From Streptomyces luomodiensis (GTDB lineage: Bacteria > Actinomycetota > Actinomycetes > Streptomycetales > Streptomycetaceae), in NCBI RefSeq assembly GCF_031679605.1, contig NZ_CP117522.1, forward strand, positions 620,001-684,000: DNA of 64,000 nt. The letters run 5' to 3'. The translations under genes and the position numbers were made by a program. The stretch's first letter is position 1. Every line of letters begins with the position of its first letter. The notes beneath the pieces were generated by a model that did not search any database, was not told the origin of the DNA, and was given only the letters and a program-made list of their open reading frames with translations. Of the stretch, positions 17,169-24,419 are shown piece by piece.

Positions 17169-17404
17169 GCGGCCTGCCCGGGGTTGCGGTGCTCATCGTC
17201 GGGGAACGCGTCCGCGAAGGCGTCGGCGTTGTCCGCGAAGAACCGCCGGAAGACCTCGGCACCCTCCTGAAGAGCGCGGTGCCGCGCGATGTCGGCCACG
17301 GTCGCCTCACGGACGAGGGCCTTCATCGTCGTACCGCGTTCCTTCGCGATCTGGCGGAGGTCCTCAAGTTCCCGATCGCTGAATTCCACGTTGAGTGCTG
17401 ACAT
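17165..17404 (-). CDS. Ribbon-helix-helix antitoxin
   Basis: A 79-residue protein. The N-terminus MSALNVEFSDRELEDLRQIA followed by KERGTTMKALVREA fits a ribbon-helix-helix (CopG/Arc) DNA-binding domain. The acidic C-terminal half (FFADNADAFADAFPDDE) is the expected toxin-wrapping tail. ATG 17404 is preferred over the upstream 17440 because the beta-strand starts there. Translation is coupled to the toxin by a 4-bp overlap. It probably autoregulates the pair from the AT-richer region at 17405-17490. Confidence 0.8.
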   Translation of the reverse strand: MSALNVEFSDRELEDLRQIAKERGTTMKALVREATVADIARHRALQEGAEVFRRFFADNADAFADAFPDDEHRNPGQAA

Positions 17405-17512
17405 GCGGGACACCCTACTCAGCAGGTACCCGGGCAGCAATCGCCCCAGCTCAGATCAGGTTTTTGTAGGTACTGGACAATCATTTCGCGGGTGGTGAGT
17501 GGTCGCGAGCGG

Positions 17513-18487
17513 TTACGGACGGCTGCGGCCGGGGACCGGAGCGCCGTCGGGCCCCACCCGGACGAAGGGTCCGCGCACCGTGCGGCCGGTCAGGCTGCGG
17601 TAGGCGGCGGGGCGGCGGAAGGCGTCCCCCCAGGTCTCCCGGCGCCGGTAGTCGCGCAGCGCGTCGAGGTCGAAGACCGCCGGATAGATCCCCTCGGCCT
17701 CGCCCGCCTCGATCACCAGGGTGTTCCGCGACCGGCCGTCGGCGAAGGCGACGCCGTCGTGGGCGACGGAGTGGCCCCAGCCGGGACCGGCGTAGTTGGC
17801 CAGGGCCATCCCGGTCATGTTCTCCGTGGCGCGGGAGCGGAACTGGGAGAGCCGGTTGCTCTCCAGCTCGCAGGCGTTCGGGGTGAGGACGATCTCCGCT
17901 CCGGCGAGCATCAGGGCGCGGGCGCTCTCCGGGAACTCACGGTCGTAGCAGATCATCACCCCGGTCAGCACCTCGCCCACCGCCGTGTCCAGGGCGCATA
18001 CCTCGAACCCCGTCCCCGGGGTCAGGGCGGCCTCGGGCAGGTCGAAGGCGCAGGTGTGCACCTTGGCGTAGGTCAGGACCAGCCGGCCGTGCCGGTCGAT
18101 GAGGGAGCAGGTGTTGCGCGGCGGCCCGTCCCAGCGCTCCAGATAGGTGAGCGCGATCGCCATCCCGAGTTCGGCGGCCAGCTCGCGGAAGCGGGTGACG
18201 AAGGGCGAGTCGCGGGTGATCGGCTCGCCGAGCCAGACGGGTTCGGGCCGCGGTGCGGCCGAGGGGCGGGCGCCGTCCCACAGCGACGGATGACGGTAGA
18301 GATCGCCGTCGGCGGAGCCGTCCGGGACGGCGGAGCGGTAGCCGTTGCTCCACATCTCGGGGAAGAGCGCGATGTCCGCGCCGAGGGCCCTGGCCCGGCG
18401 GCAGGCCGCCTCGCCGAGGGCGAGGTTCGTGCGCGGGTCGTGGCCGGGCGGGGCGAGCTGGAGCAGGGCGACGGTGAGGGTGGTCAT
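17513..18487 (-). CDS. Carbon-nitrogen hydrolase (nitrilase superfamily)
   Basis: A 324-residue cytoplasmic amidase-type enzyme with the Glu-Lys-Cys triad: Glu44 in LFPEMWSNGY, Lys142 in AKVHTCAFD and Cys180 in MICYDREFPE. Members hydrolyse aliphatic amides, carbamoylated amines or nitriles. The CYDREFPES context is typical of amidases such as N-carbamoyl-amino-acid or omega-amidase groups rather than true nitrilases. GGAGGCATCC stands just before ATG 18487. It is followed on the opposite flank by unrelated secreted glycosidases, so no pathway is suggested by context. Confidence 0.86.
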   Translation of the reverse strand: MTTLTVALLQLAPPGHDPRTNLALGEAACRRARALGADIALFPEMWSNGYRSAVPDGSADGDLYRHPSLWDGARPSAAPRPEPVWLGEPITRDSPFVTRFRELAAELGMAIALTYLERWDGPPRNTCSLIDRHGRLVLTYAKVHTCAFDLPEAALTPGTGFEVCALDTAVGEVLTGVMICYDREFPESARALMLAGAEIVLTPNACELESNRLSQFRSRATENMTGMALANYAGPGWGHSVAHDGVAFADGRSRNTLVIEAGEAEGIYPAVFDLDALRDYRRRETWGDAFRRPAAYRSLTGRTVRGPFVRVGPDGAPVPGRSRP

Positions 18488-18655
18488 GGCGGATGCCTCC
18501 TTCGGTCTTCGATGGCGTGCGGACGGTGCGAAGGAGGTTTCCGGCGGACCCCGGGGGCGGGGCGGGCGTCACAGCATGCCGCCACGCTACCTGCGGGCGG
18601 GGTGAGTTGACGAGGGGCCGGGGGCCGGGGGCCGGGCGTACGGAGAGTGCGGGGC

Positions 18656-20599
18656 TCAGAAGCCGGCGTCCGCGGCCCACCGGGTGAGTTCGCTCTGGGC
18701 GGCCGCGCGCAGCTCGGCCGAGGGACCGGCGGTGCCGTCGGCGATCAGCGCGTAATGCACGGTGCCCGCGTCGGCCGGGGCGGAGAGCACCAGCCGGTGC
18801 CCGTCGGCGTCGCCGGGCTCCGCGGCGGTGGCGATGGGGTGGTCGGCGGTGTGGCCGTGTGCGGTGTAGGCGGGCGGTCCGGTGACGGTGCCCAGATCGG
18901 AGACGACGGTGGTCCGGGCGGGGTCGAAGTCGCGTGGCAGGCGCAGTTCGGTGGGCGCGTCGGTGCCGCCGTCGGAGCGCCACACCAGCATGCCGTAGCG
19001 GCCGGAGCCGGTGAGCTTCGCGACGTTCGGCAGGCTGCTGGGGATGCGGTCCCAGCTGAGCGTGGTGGAACCGTCCCGGGAGCGGTCCTCGAAGGTGAAG
19101 GCGAGGGTGGTGCCCGCGACGGCGCGCGGGTAGAGCCGGTCGAGCAGCCGGGTGTCCTGGCGCAGCGCGGCGTCGCCGGAGTCGTCGAGGCGGACGGCCG
19201 AGAGGTCCTCGCCGTTCCAGGCGTCGCCCTCGGTGAGGATCTCCCCGGTGTCGCCGTTCATGGCCTCGTGGTGGCGGCCGCTGTAGATGTCCCACTGCCA
19301 CTGGGTGGAGGAGAGCACGGCGCCGGAGCCGGCCGGCCGGGTCCACCAGGTGGCGCCGGGGAGGCGGGAGTCGAGCGCCTGGTACATGCCCTTGACGACG
19401 GTGGGGGCCTTGTCGGAGGTGAAGCCGGTCAGCGGATGGCCGAACTCGCTCATGACGGCGGGGAGGTCCAGGGCGGCGGAGCGGTCGCGCAGGGCGCCGA
19501 AGTCGGCCGCGTACTGGCCGTCGGCCGCCTTGCCGGGCATGAAGACGCCGGAGATGGCCTTCTGGTCGTAGTAGTGGGTGTTGAGGACGTAGTCGGGGCC
19601 CGGCTTCGCGGTGTCGAGGAAGCCGCCTTCCTGGCGCTGGAAGTCCAGGTTGGAGTTCCAGAACATGTTGGGCTCCACGAAGGCGGGTTTGTCCTGCCAG
19701 CCCGCGGCGTCCATCCGGGCGCGGAACTTCTCGTAGAAGGGCCACAGCACGCTCTTCTCCCAGGTGCGGCTGTTCTGGCCGGCGTCGTAGACGCCCGCGT
19801 AGGGCTCGTTGAGCGGGTCGAAGCCGACGACGCGGGTGAACTCGTCGTCGGTGAGGTGCCGCGACAGGTGGCTCATGGTCTTCTCGGCCGTGTCCAGGAA
19901 GGCGTCCTGGACCCCGATGGTGCCCGCGTCGGTGGTCAGGGCGCGGTTGTGCCAGAAGTCGCGAGTGGCGGTCATGACGGCCTGGTTCTGGGTGATGTTC
20001 TGGCCCCAGTGGAAGCAGATGCCGCAGGACTCCTTCGGGTATCCGCCCGCGTCGACGACCCATTCCGGTGCGCCGTCGCCGCTGTACCAGCTGTCCTCGT
20101 CGAAGAGGTGGCGGGAGTACAGGTCCTGGTGGAAGTCGGGGAAGACCCGGATTCCGGCGTCGAGGAACGCCTTCATCTGTGCGGTGGCCCGCTCCAGGTA
20201 GCCGGTGTCCACCTGGCCGGGCCGGGGCTCGGCGCGGGCCCAGGAGAGCAGGAAGCGCACCGCGTTGGCGCCGGTCAGGTCGCGCATGGCGGCGGCGGAT
20301 GTCCTGGCGTCGGCGGTGGTGGCGAAGGGCAGTCCGCCGTTCTCCTCCAGTTTGGTCTCGCCGGAGACGTTGAACCCGCGCAGCACGACCTCGCGGCCGT
20401 GGCCGTCGGCGAACCGGGTGCCGTCCACGGTCACCCGGTCCGCCGCCCGCCCGTCGAACCAGGGCGCCTCGGCCGCGGCCGCCGGGGTGCCCGGGGCCGC
20501 GGCGGCCGCCGCCAGCAGCGCCACGGCCGCCCCGAGCAACCGGGTGCGACCCGGTCGGGGGCGGCCGGTCCGTGTCCCTCGCGTCTCATGAGTCGGCAT
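18656..20599 (-). CDS. Secreted GH5 glycosidase (endoglycoceramidase-like)
   Basis: A 647-residue protein with an N-terminal signal peptide (basic GRTR, hydrophobic LLGAAVALLAAAAAA, then PAAAAEA cleavage region). The GH5 (beta/alpha)8 barrel has the acid/base in GFDPLNEPYAG and the nucleophile in VMSEFGHPL; DFHQDLYSRHLF and the C-terminal beta-sandwich match the endoglycosylceramidase-like subset rather than classical cellulases. Its likely role is extracellular release of glycans from glycolipids or related beta-glycosides. ATG 20599 is chosen as the first start that gives a normal signal peptide; the frame is open to 20644. Confidence 0.83.
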   Translation of the reverse strand: MPTHETRGTRTGRPRPGRTRLLGAAVALLAAAAAAPGTPAAAAEAPWFDGRAADRVTVDGTRFADGHGREVVLRGFNVSGETKLEENGGLPFATTADARTSAAAMRDLTGANAVRFLLSWARAEPRPGQVDTGYLERATAQMKAFLDAGIRVFPDFHQDLYSRHLFDEDSWYSGDGAPEWVVDAGGYPKESCGICFHWGQNITQNQAVMTATRDFWHNRALTTDAGTIGVQDAFLDTAEKTMSHLSRHLTDDEFTRVVGFDPLNEPYAGVYDAGQNSRTWEKSVLWPFYEKFRARMDAAGWQDKPAFVEPNMFWNSNLDFQRQEGGFLDTAKPGPDYVLNTHYYDQKAISGVFMPGKAADGQYAADFGALRDRSAALDLPAVMSEFGHPLTGFTSDKAPTVVKGMYQALDSRLPGATWWTRPAGSGAVLSSTQWQWDIYSGRHHEAMNGDTGEILTEGDAWNGEDLSAVRLDDSGDAALRQDTRLLDRLYPRAVAGTTLAFTFEDRSRDGSTTLSWDRIPSSLPNVAKLTGSGRYGMLVWRSDGGTDAPTELRLPRDFDPARTTVVSDLGTVTGPPAYTAHGHTADHPIATAAEPGDADGHRLVLSAPADAGTVHYALIADGTAGPSAELRAAAQSELTRWAADAGF

Positions 20600-20676
20600 G
20601 GACCTACCGTCCAGTAAAGCTGAGGGGCCGTCAACTCCTCGCACATGGACGGTTGTTCAGCGCGACGGCGACGCGG

Positions 20677-22131
20677 TTACCGCTGGAATCCGGCACCCAG
20701 GGTCGCACTGGCCTCCGGCGCGCCGAGGGCGTTGGGCCCGAAGGAGACGACGCCGTCGGTGGTGAGCCCGCCGGCCTGGCCGCGCAGCACCCATGCCGCG
20801 CCGCTGCCGGTCTGGGCGCCGTCCTCGTCGGGGGCGCCCACGACCAGGTCGTCCTTGCCGTCGCCGTCGGTGTCGGCGAGCCCGACCGCCATGCCGAAGT
20901 GGTCGCCCGCCTCGGCGGCGCCGGGGACCCCGGCGGTGGCCTGGGTGAACGCCTGGGCTCCGGTGCCGGACAGCCCGTTCGGGCCGCCGTAGAGCTGGAC
21001 GACGCTGCCCGCCTCGTCCTGGCCGGCCTCCAGGTCCTCGTACGGGATGCCGACGGCGATGTCCGCGTAGCCGTCGCCGTTGACGTCGCCGGAGCTGAGC
21101 GCGTAGCCGAACTGGTCGCCGTCCTCGTTGACGCCCGGGACGCCCGCGGTGTTCTGGTCGATGGTCGTGGTGCGGGTGGCGCTCGGCCCCGACGCGGTGC
21201 CGTAGAGGACCTTGAGGGTGCCGTGGTCGTACGGCAGCTCCTCGACCACGCCACCGGGCACGGTGCGCAGGATCAGATCGCCGTAGCCGTCCTTGTCGAC
21301 GTCGCCGATGGCCGCGGAGGCGGCGTCGGTGATGTCGGTGTGCTCCGGCGACAGGCCCTGCTCGTCGCCCTTGAAGAACAGGCTGGTCTGGGACATCTCC
21401 TCGAAGGCGTGGGTGGAGACCAGGTCGTCCTTGCCGTCGCCGGTGATGTCGCCCGCGGTCAGGCTGGTCGGTCCGTCGAACCGGCCGGTGTCGGAGAAGG
21501 AGCTGCCCGCCTCCTTGCCGTCGCGGGTGAAGGGGCCGAGGCGGACGCGCACTCCGGTCCGCTCGTCCTCCGAGCCCTCGTTGACGGTGACCACGTCGAC
21601 GAGGTCGGCCTGGCCGTCGCCGTTGAAGTCACCCCCCACGATGTCGCTGTCGCCCCAGTGGTCGCCATTGCCGGCGGGCAGCTCGGTGCCGCCGGTCAGC
21701 CCGTTCGCCGAACCCCACAGGACCGTGATGGCCGGGGTGTCGCCGCTCTGGACCGCCAGGTCGGTGTAGCCGTCGCCGTCCAGGTCGCGGGCGACGGTGT
21801 GGGCCCCGAAGCGCGCCGACGCGGTGGGGTCGCCGGGTACGCCCTCGGTCGCCTGGCTGATGACCTGGCGGTGGGCGGTGTCCGCGCCGGAGGCGGAGCC
21901 GTAGACCACGGCGACGTAGCCCGCCTTGGCCTTGCCGTCCACCGTGCCGCCCGGGGCGGAGACGGCGAGGTCGGCGTGTCCGTCGTGGTTGAAGTCGGTC
22001 TTCGGGGCCGCGGCCGCGGTGGTGCGGACCTCAGCGGCGCTCGCGGAGGGCACGGCGAGCACAACGGGGGTGGTCACGAGTGCGACCACCGTCGCGCAGC
22101 GCGCGACGGTGGTAAGGGAACGGGGGCGCAC
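20677..22131 (-). CDS. Secreted FG-GAP/VCBS repeat (integrin-alpha-like) protein
   Basis: About 484 residues. The start is GTG 22131 with GGAGG 4 bp before it; the signal peptide core is ATVVALVTTPVVLAV with an SASAAE cleavage site. About seven FG-GAP blades follow, each with a calcium-loop motif: DFNHDGHADLAVS, DLDGDGYTDLAV, DFNGDGQADLV, DITGDGKDDLV, DVDKDGYGDLIL, DVNGDGYADIAVG and DTDGDGKDDLVVG. It should fold as a calcium-binding seven-bladed propeller outside the cell. No enzymatic domain is seen; adhesion or glycan binding is the usual guess for this family. Confidence 0.88.
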   Translation of the reverse strand: MRPRSLTTVARCATVVALVTTPVVLAVPSASAAEVRTTAAAAPKTDFNHDGHADLAVSAPGGTVDGKAKAGYVAVVYGSASGADTAHRQVISQATEGVPGDPTASARFGAHTVARDLDGDGYTDLAVQSGDTPAITVLWGSANGLTGGTELPAGNGDHWGDSDIVGGDFNGDGQADLVDVVTVNEGSEDERTGVRVRLGPFTRDGKEAGSSFSDTGRFDGPTSLTAGDITGDGKDDLVSTHAFEEMSQTSLFFKGDEQGLSPEHTDITDAASAAIGDVDKDGYGDLILRTVPGGVVEELPYDHGTLKVLYGTASGPSATRTTTIDQNTAGVPGVNEDGDQFGYALSSGDVNGDGYADIAVGIPYEDLEAGQDEAGSVVQLYGGPNGLSGTGAQAFTQATAGVPGAAEAGDHFGMAVGLADTDGDGKDDLVVGAPDEDGAQTGSGAAWVLRGQAGGLTTDGVVSFGPNALGAPEASATLGAGFQR

Positions 22132-22227
22132 ACATCCTCCAGCTCGTTGATGAGCGTTTACCTGATGTACACCCACGAGGACTGGTGGCGCCGCCGCGAG
22201 GTTGTACCGCTCGTCCTGGGATTTTCC

Positions 22228-23262
22228 CTAGTCCGCCGCGTCCACGTAGCGCAACACGCCCATCATGTGCGTTTCGTCGATCTCCTCCGTGGCGGTCACC
22301 GCACATTCCGCCAGCCGCTTGGTGAGGGCGTCGGCGTCGATCCCGGTGCCGATCAGCACCAGCTGGGTGACCCGGGGCTCGCCGGGCTCCCAGGGCGAGG
22401 GCTGGAAGCGGAGGTACGACCCGACCGCGTGCAGTCCGAACTTCCGCTCCGAGCCCGCGCCCGCGAAGTGGAGGAAGCCCTTGACGCGGTAGAGGCCCAC
22501 CGGGCGGCTGTCGAGGAATGCCATCAGCCGCTGCGGATGGAGCGGCTCGGCCGAGGTGAACTCCACGCTGTCGTACGCGGCGTGGAGGTGGTGGCCGTGC
22601 TCGTGGCCGTCGGCGCAGACATCGGCGAACGACAGTTGCCGGAAGCGCTCCTCGGAGGCCTCGCGGGGCTGGTGGTCGAACAGCAGAGCGGGGTCGACGC
22701 GTCCGTGCGCGGCGGTCAGCACCGGCGCGCCGGGGGCGATCTCCTGGAGGGTCTCCAGGAGATCGTCCCGCTCGTCCTCGGTGACGCGGTCGGTCTTGTT
22801 GAGCACCACGAGGTCGGCGGCGCGGACATGGCGATCGAGCTCGGGATGGCGGGCGCGGGTGTCCCCGAACTCCGCCGCGTCCACGACCTCCACCAGCCCG
22901 CCGTAGACGATCCGCTCATTGGTGCTGGACAGCAGCGCACGGATCATGCTCTGCGGCTCGGCCAGACCGCTGGCCTCGATCACCACGACATCGATGCGCA
23001 GCTCCGGCTCGGTGAGCCGGGCGAGCATCTCGTCCATCTCGGAGGCGTCCGCCGCGCAGCACAGACAGCCGTTCTCGATCGGGATCATCGAGTCGACCTG
23101 TCCGGCGACGGCCAGGGCGTCGATGTTGATGGACCCGAAGTCGTTGACGATGACCCCGATCCGGGTGTCCGCGCTGTCCCGCATCAGATGGTTGAGCATC
23201 GTGGTCTTCCCGGAGCCCAGAAAACCCGTGACGAGGATGACCGGAATCCGTTGTGTGGCCAA
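22228..23262 (-). CDS. CobW/COG0523-family G3E GTPase (metallochaperone)
   Basis: A 344-residue P-loop GTPase with Walker A GFLGSGKTT (13-21), the family-defining metal motif CLCC (Cys66, 68, 69), the switch-II-equivalent EASGLAEP, guanine specificity NKTD and a C-terminal CobW_C domain. A His-rich stretch DGHEHGHHLH lies mid-protein and fits zinc or another divalent metal. Members deliver metal to apo-enzymes, often under zinc limitation. Neither ribosomal-protein paralogues nor a Zur box was recognised beside it, so the client protein is unknown. Confidence 0.87.
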   Translation of the reverse strand: MATQRIPVILVTGFLGSGKTTMLNHLMRDSADTRIGVIVNDFGSINIDALAVAGQVDSMIPIENGCLCCAADASEMDEMLARLTEPELRIDVVVIEASGLAEPQSMIRALLSSTNERIVYGGLVEVVDAAEFGDTRARHPELDRHVRAADLVVLNKTDRVTEDERDDLLETLQEIAPGAPVLTAAHGRVDPALLFDHQPREASEERFRQLSFADVCADGHEHGHHLHAAYDSVEFTSAEPLHPQRLMAFLDSRPVGLYRVKGFLHFAGAGSERKFGLHAVGSYLRFQPSPWEPGEPRVTQLVLIGTGIDADALTKRLAECAVTATEEIDETHMMGVLRYVDAAD

Positions 23263-23338
23263 GGCGCGTCTCTCCGTGCGGGGTGTCGGTGTTCGCGGAC
23301 GGACCGCTCATGCTATCCGGCCACCGGCCGGCCGGCCG

Positions 23339-24346
23339 TCAGGGGATGTCCACCCCCGCCTCCGCCGAGAGACGGTCGATCTCGGCCAGCTCGGCGTCGC
23401 TGAAGCCGGGCGAGTCCAGGACCGCGATGTTCTGCTCCAGCTGGGCGACGCCGCTCGCGCCGATCAGCACCGAGACCACCCGCGGATCGCGCAGCACCCA
23501 TGCGAGCGCCAGCTGGGCGAGGGTCTGGCCGCGCCCCTCGGCGAGCTTGTTCAGGGCGTGCAGCAGGGTCAGCCGCTCCTCGGTGAGCGTCTCGCGCTTG
23601 AGGAAGTGGCCGAGCGCCATGCGCGAATCGGCGGGCACCCCGTGCAGATAGCGGTCGGTGAGCTGTCCCTGCGCGAGCGGCGAGTAGGCGATGACCCCGA
23701 CGCCCGCCTCGGCCGACGCCTGGAGCACCCCGCCCTCGACGTCGCGCTGGAGGATCGAGTACGGATGCTGGTTGATCAGGTACGGGGTGCGCAGGTCCGT
23801 CAGGATCGCGGCGGCCTCGGCGATCGCCTCCGGCGGGTAGTTGGACAGGCCGACGTAGAGCGCCTTGCCCTGCCGCACCGCGGTGTCGAGGGCCCCCATG
23901 GTCTCCTCGAGCGGGGTCTCGGGGTCGAAGCGGTGCGAGTAGAAGACGTCGACGTAGTCCAGGCCCATCCGGGACAGCGACTGGTCGAGGCTGGCGAGGA
24001 CGTACTTGCGCGAACCCCATTCGCCGTACGGCCCCGGCCACATGAGGTATCCGGCCTTGCTGGCGATGAAGAGCTCATCGCGATAGGGGCGGAAGTCCTG
24101 GGCGAAGAGCGCGCCGAAGTTGGTCTCGGCGCTGCCGGGCGGCGGACCGTAGTTGTTGGCCAGGTCGATGTGGGTGACGCCGAGGTCGAAGGCGCGGCGC
24201 AGCACCGCGCGCTGGGTCTCCAGGGGGTGGGTGTCGCCGAAGTTGTGCCACAGCCCGAGCGAGACCTTCGGCAGCAGCACACCGCTGCGTCCGCAGCGCT
24301 GGTACTGCATGGAGTCGTAGCGGTTCTCGGCGGCGAGGTGGACCAT
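23339..24346 (-). CDS. Aldo/keto reductase (YghZ/GPR type)
   Basis: A 335-residue NADPH-dependent reductase of the L-glyceraldehyde-3-phosphate reductase group. The tetrad is visible: Asp and Tyr in HIDLANNYGPPPG, Lys in IASKAGY and His in VFYSHRFDP. The C-terminal NADPH site is in VLIGASGVAQLEQN. Members detoxify aldehydes such as methylglyoxal. It follows the GH operon but is separated from it by a strong hairpin, so it probably has its own promoter. Confidence 0.9.
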   Translation of the reverse strand: MVHLAAENRYDSMQYQRCGRSGVLLPKVSLGLWHNFGDTHPLETQRAVLRRAFDLGVTHIDLANNYGPPPGSAETNFGALFAQDFRPYRDELFIASKAGYLMWPGPYGEWGSRKYVLASLDQSLSRMGLDYVDVFYSHRFDPETPLEETMGALDTAVRQGKALYVGLSNYPPEAIAEAAAILTDLRTPYLINQHPYSILQRDVEGGVLQASAEAGVGVIAYSPLAQGQLTDRYLHGVPADSRMALGHFLKRETLTEERLTLLHALNKLAEGRGQTLAQLALAWVLRDPRVVSVLIGASGVAQLEQNIAVLDSPGFSDAELAEIDRLSAEAGVDIP

Positions 24347-24381
24347 GCGCGTCGTCCTTGTCCGTGCGGTGCGGTCGGGGG

Positions 24382-24409
24382 CGGGCGGGCCGTGGGCACG
24401 GCCCGCCCG
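24382..24409 (-). terminator. Terminator of the arabinan-degrading operon
   Basis: Perfect 11-bp stem CGGGCGGGCCG / CGGCCCGCCCG with a 6-nt loop, starting 11 bp after the last gene of the four-gene minus-strand glycosidase operon. Confidence 0.8.
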
Positions 24410-24419
24410 CCCGAGCTTG

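Noticed and set aside
18600..18655. GCCGGGGG repeats after the GH5 gene
   Set aside because: A simple three-copy G-rich run with no evident role; too short to call a repeat element.
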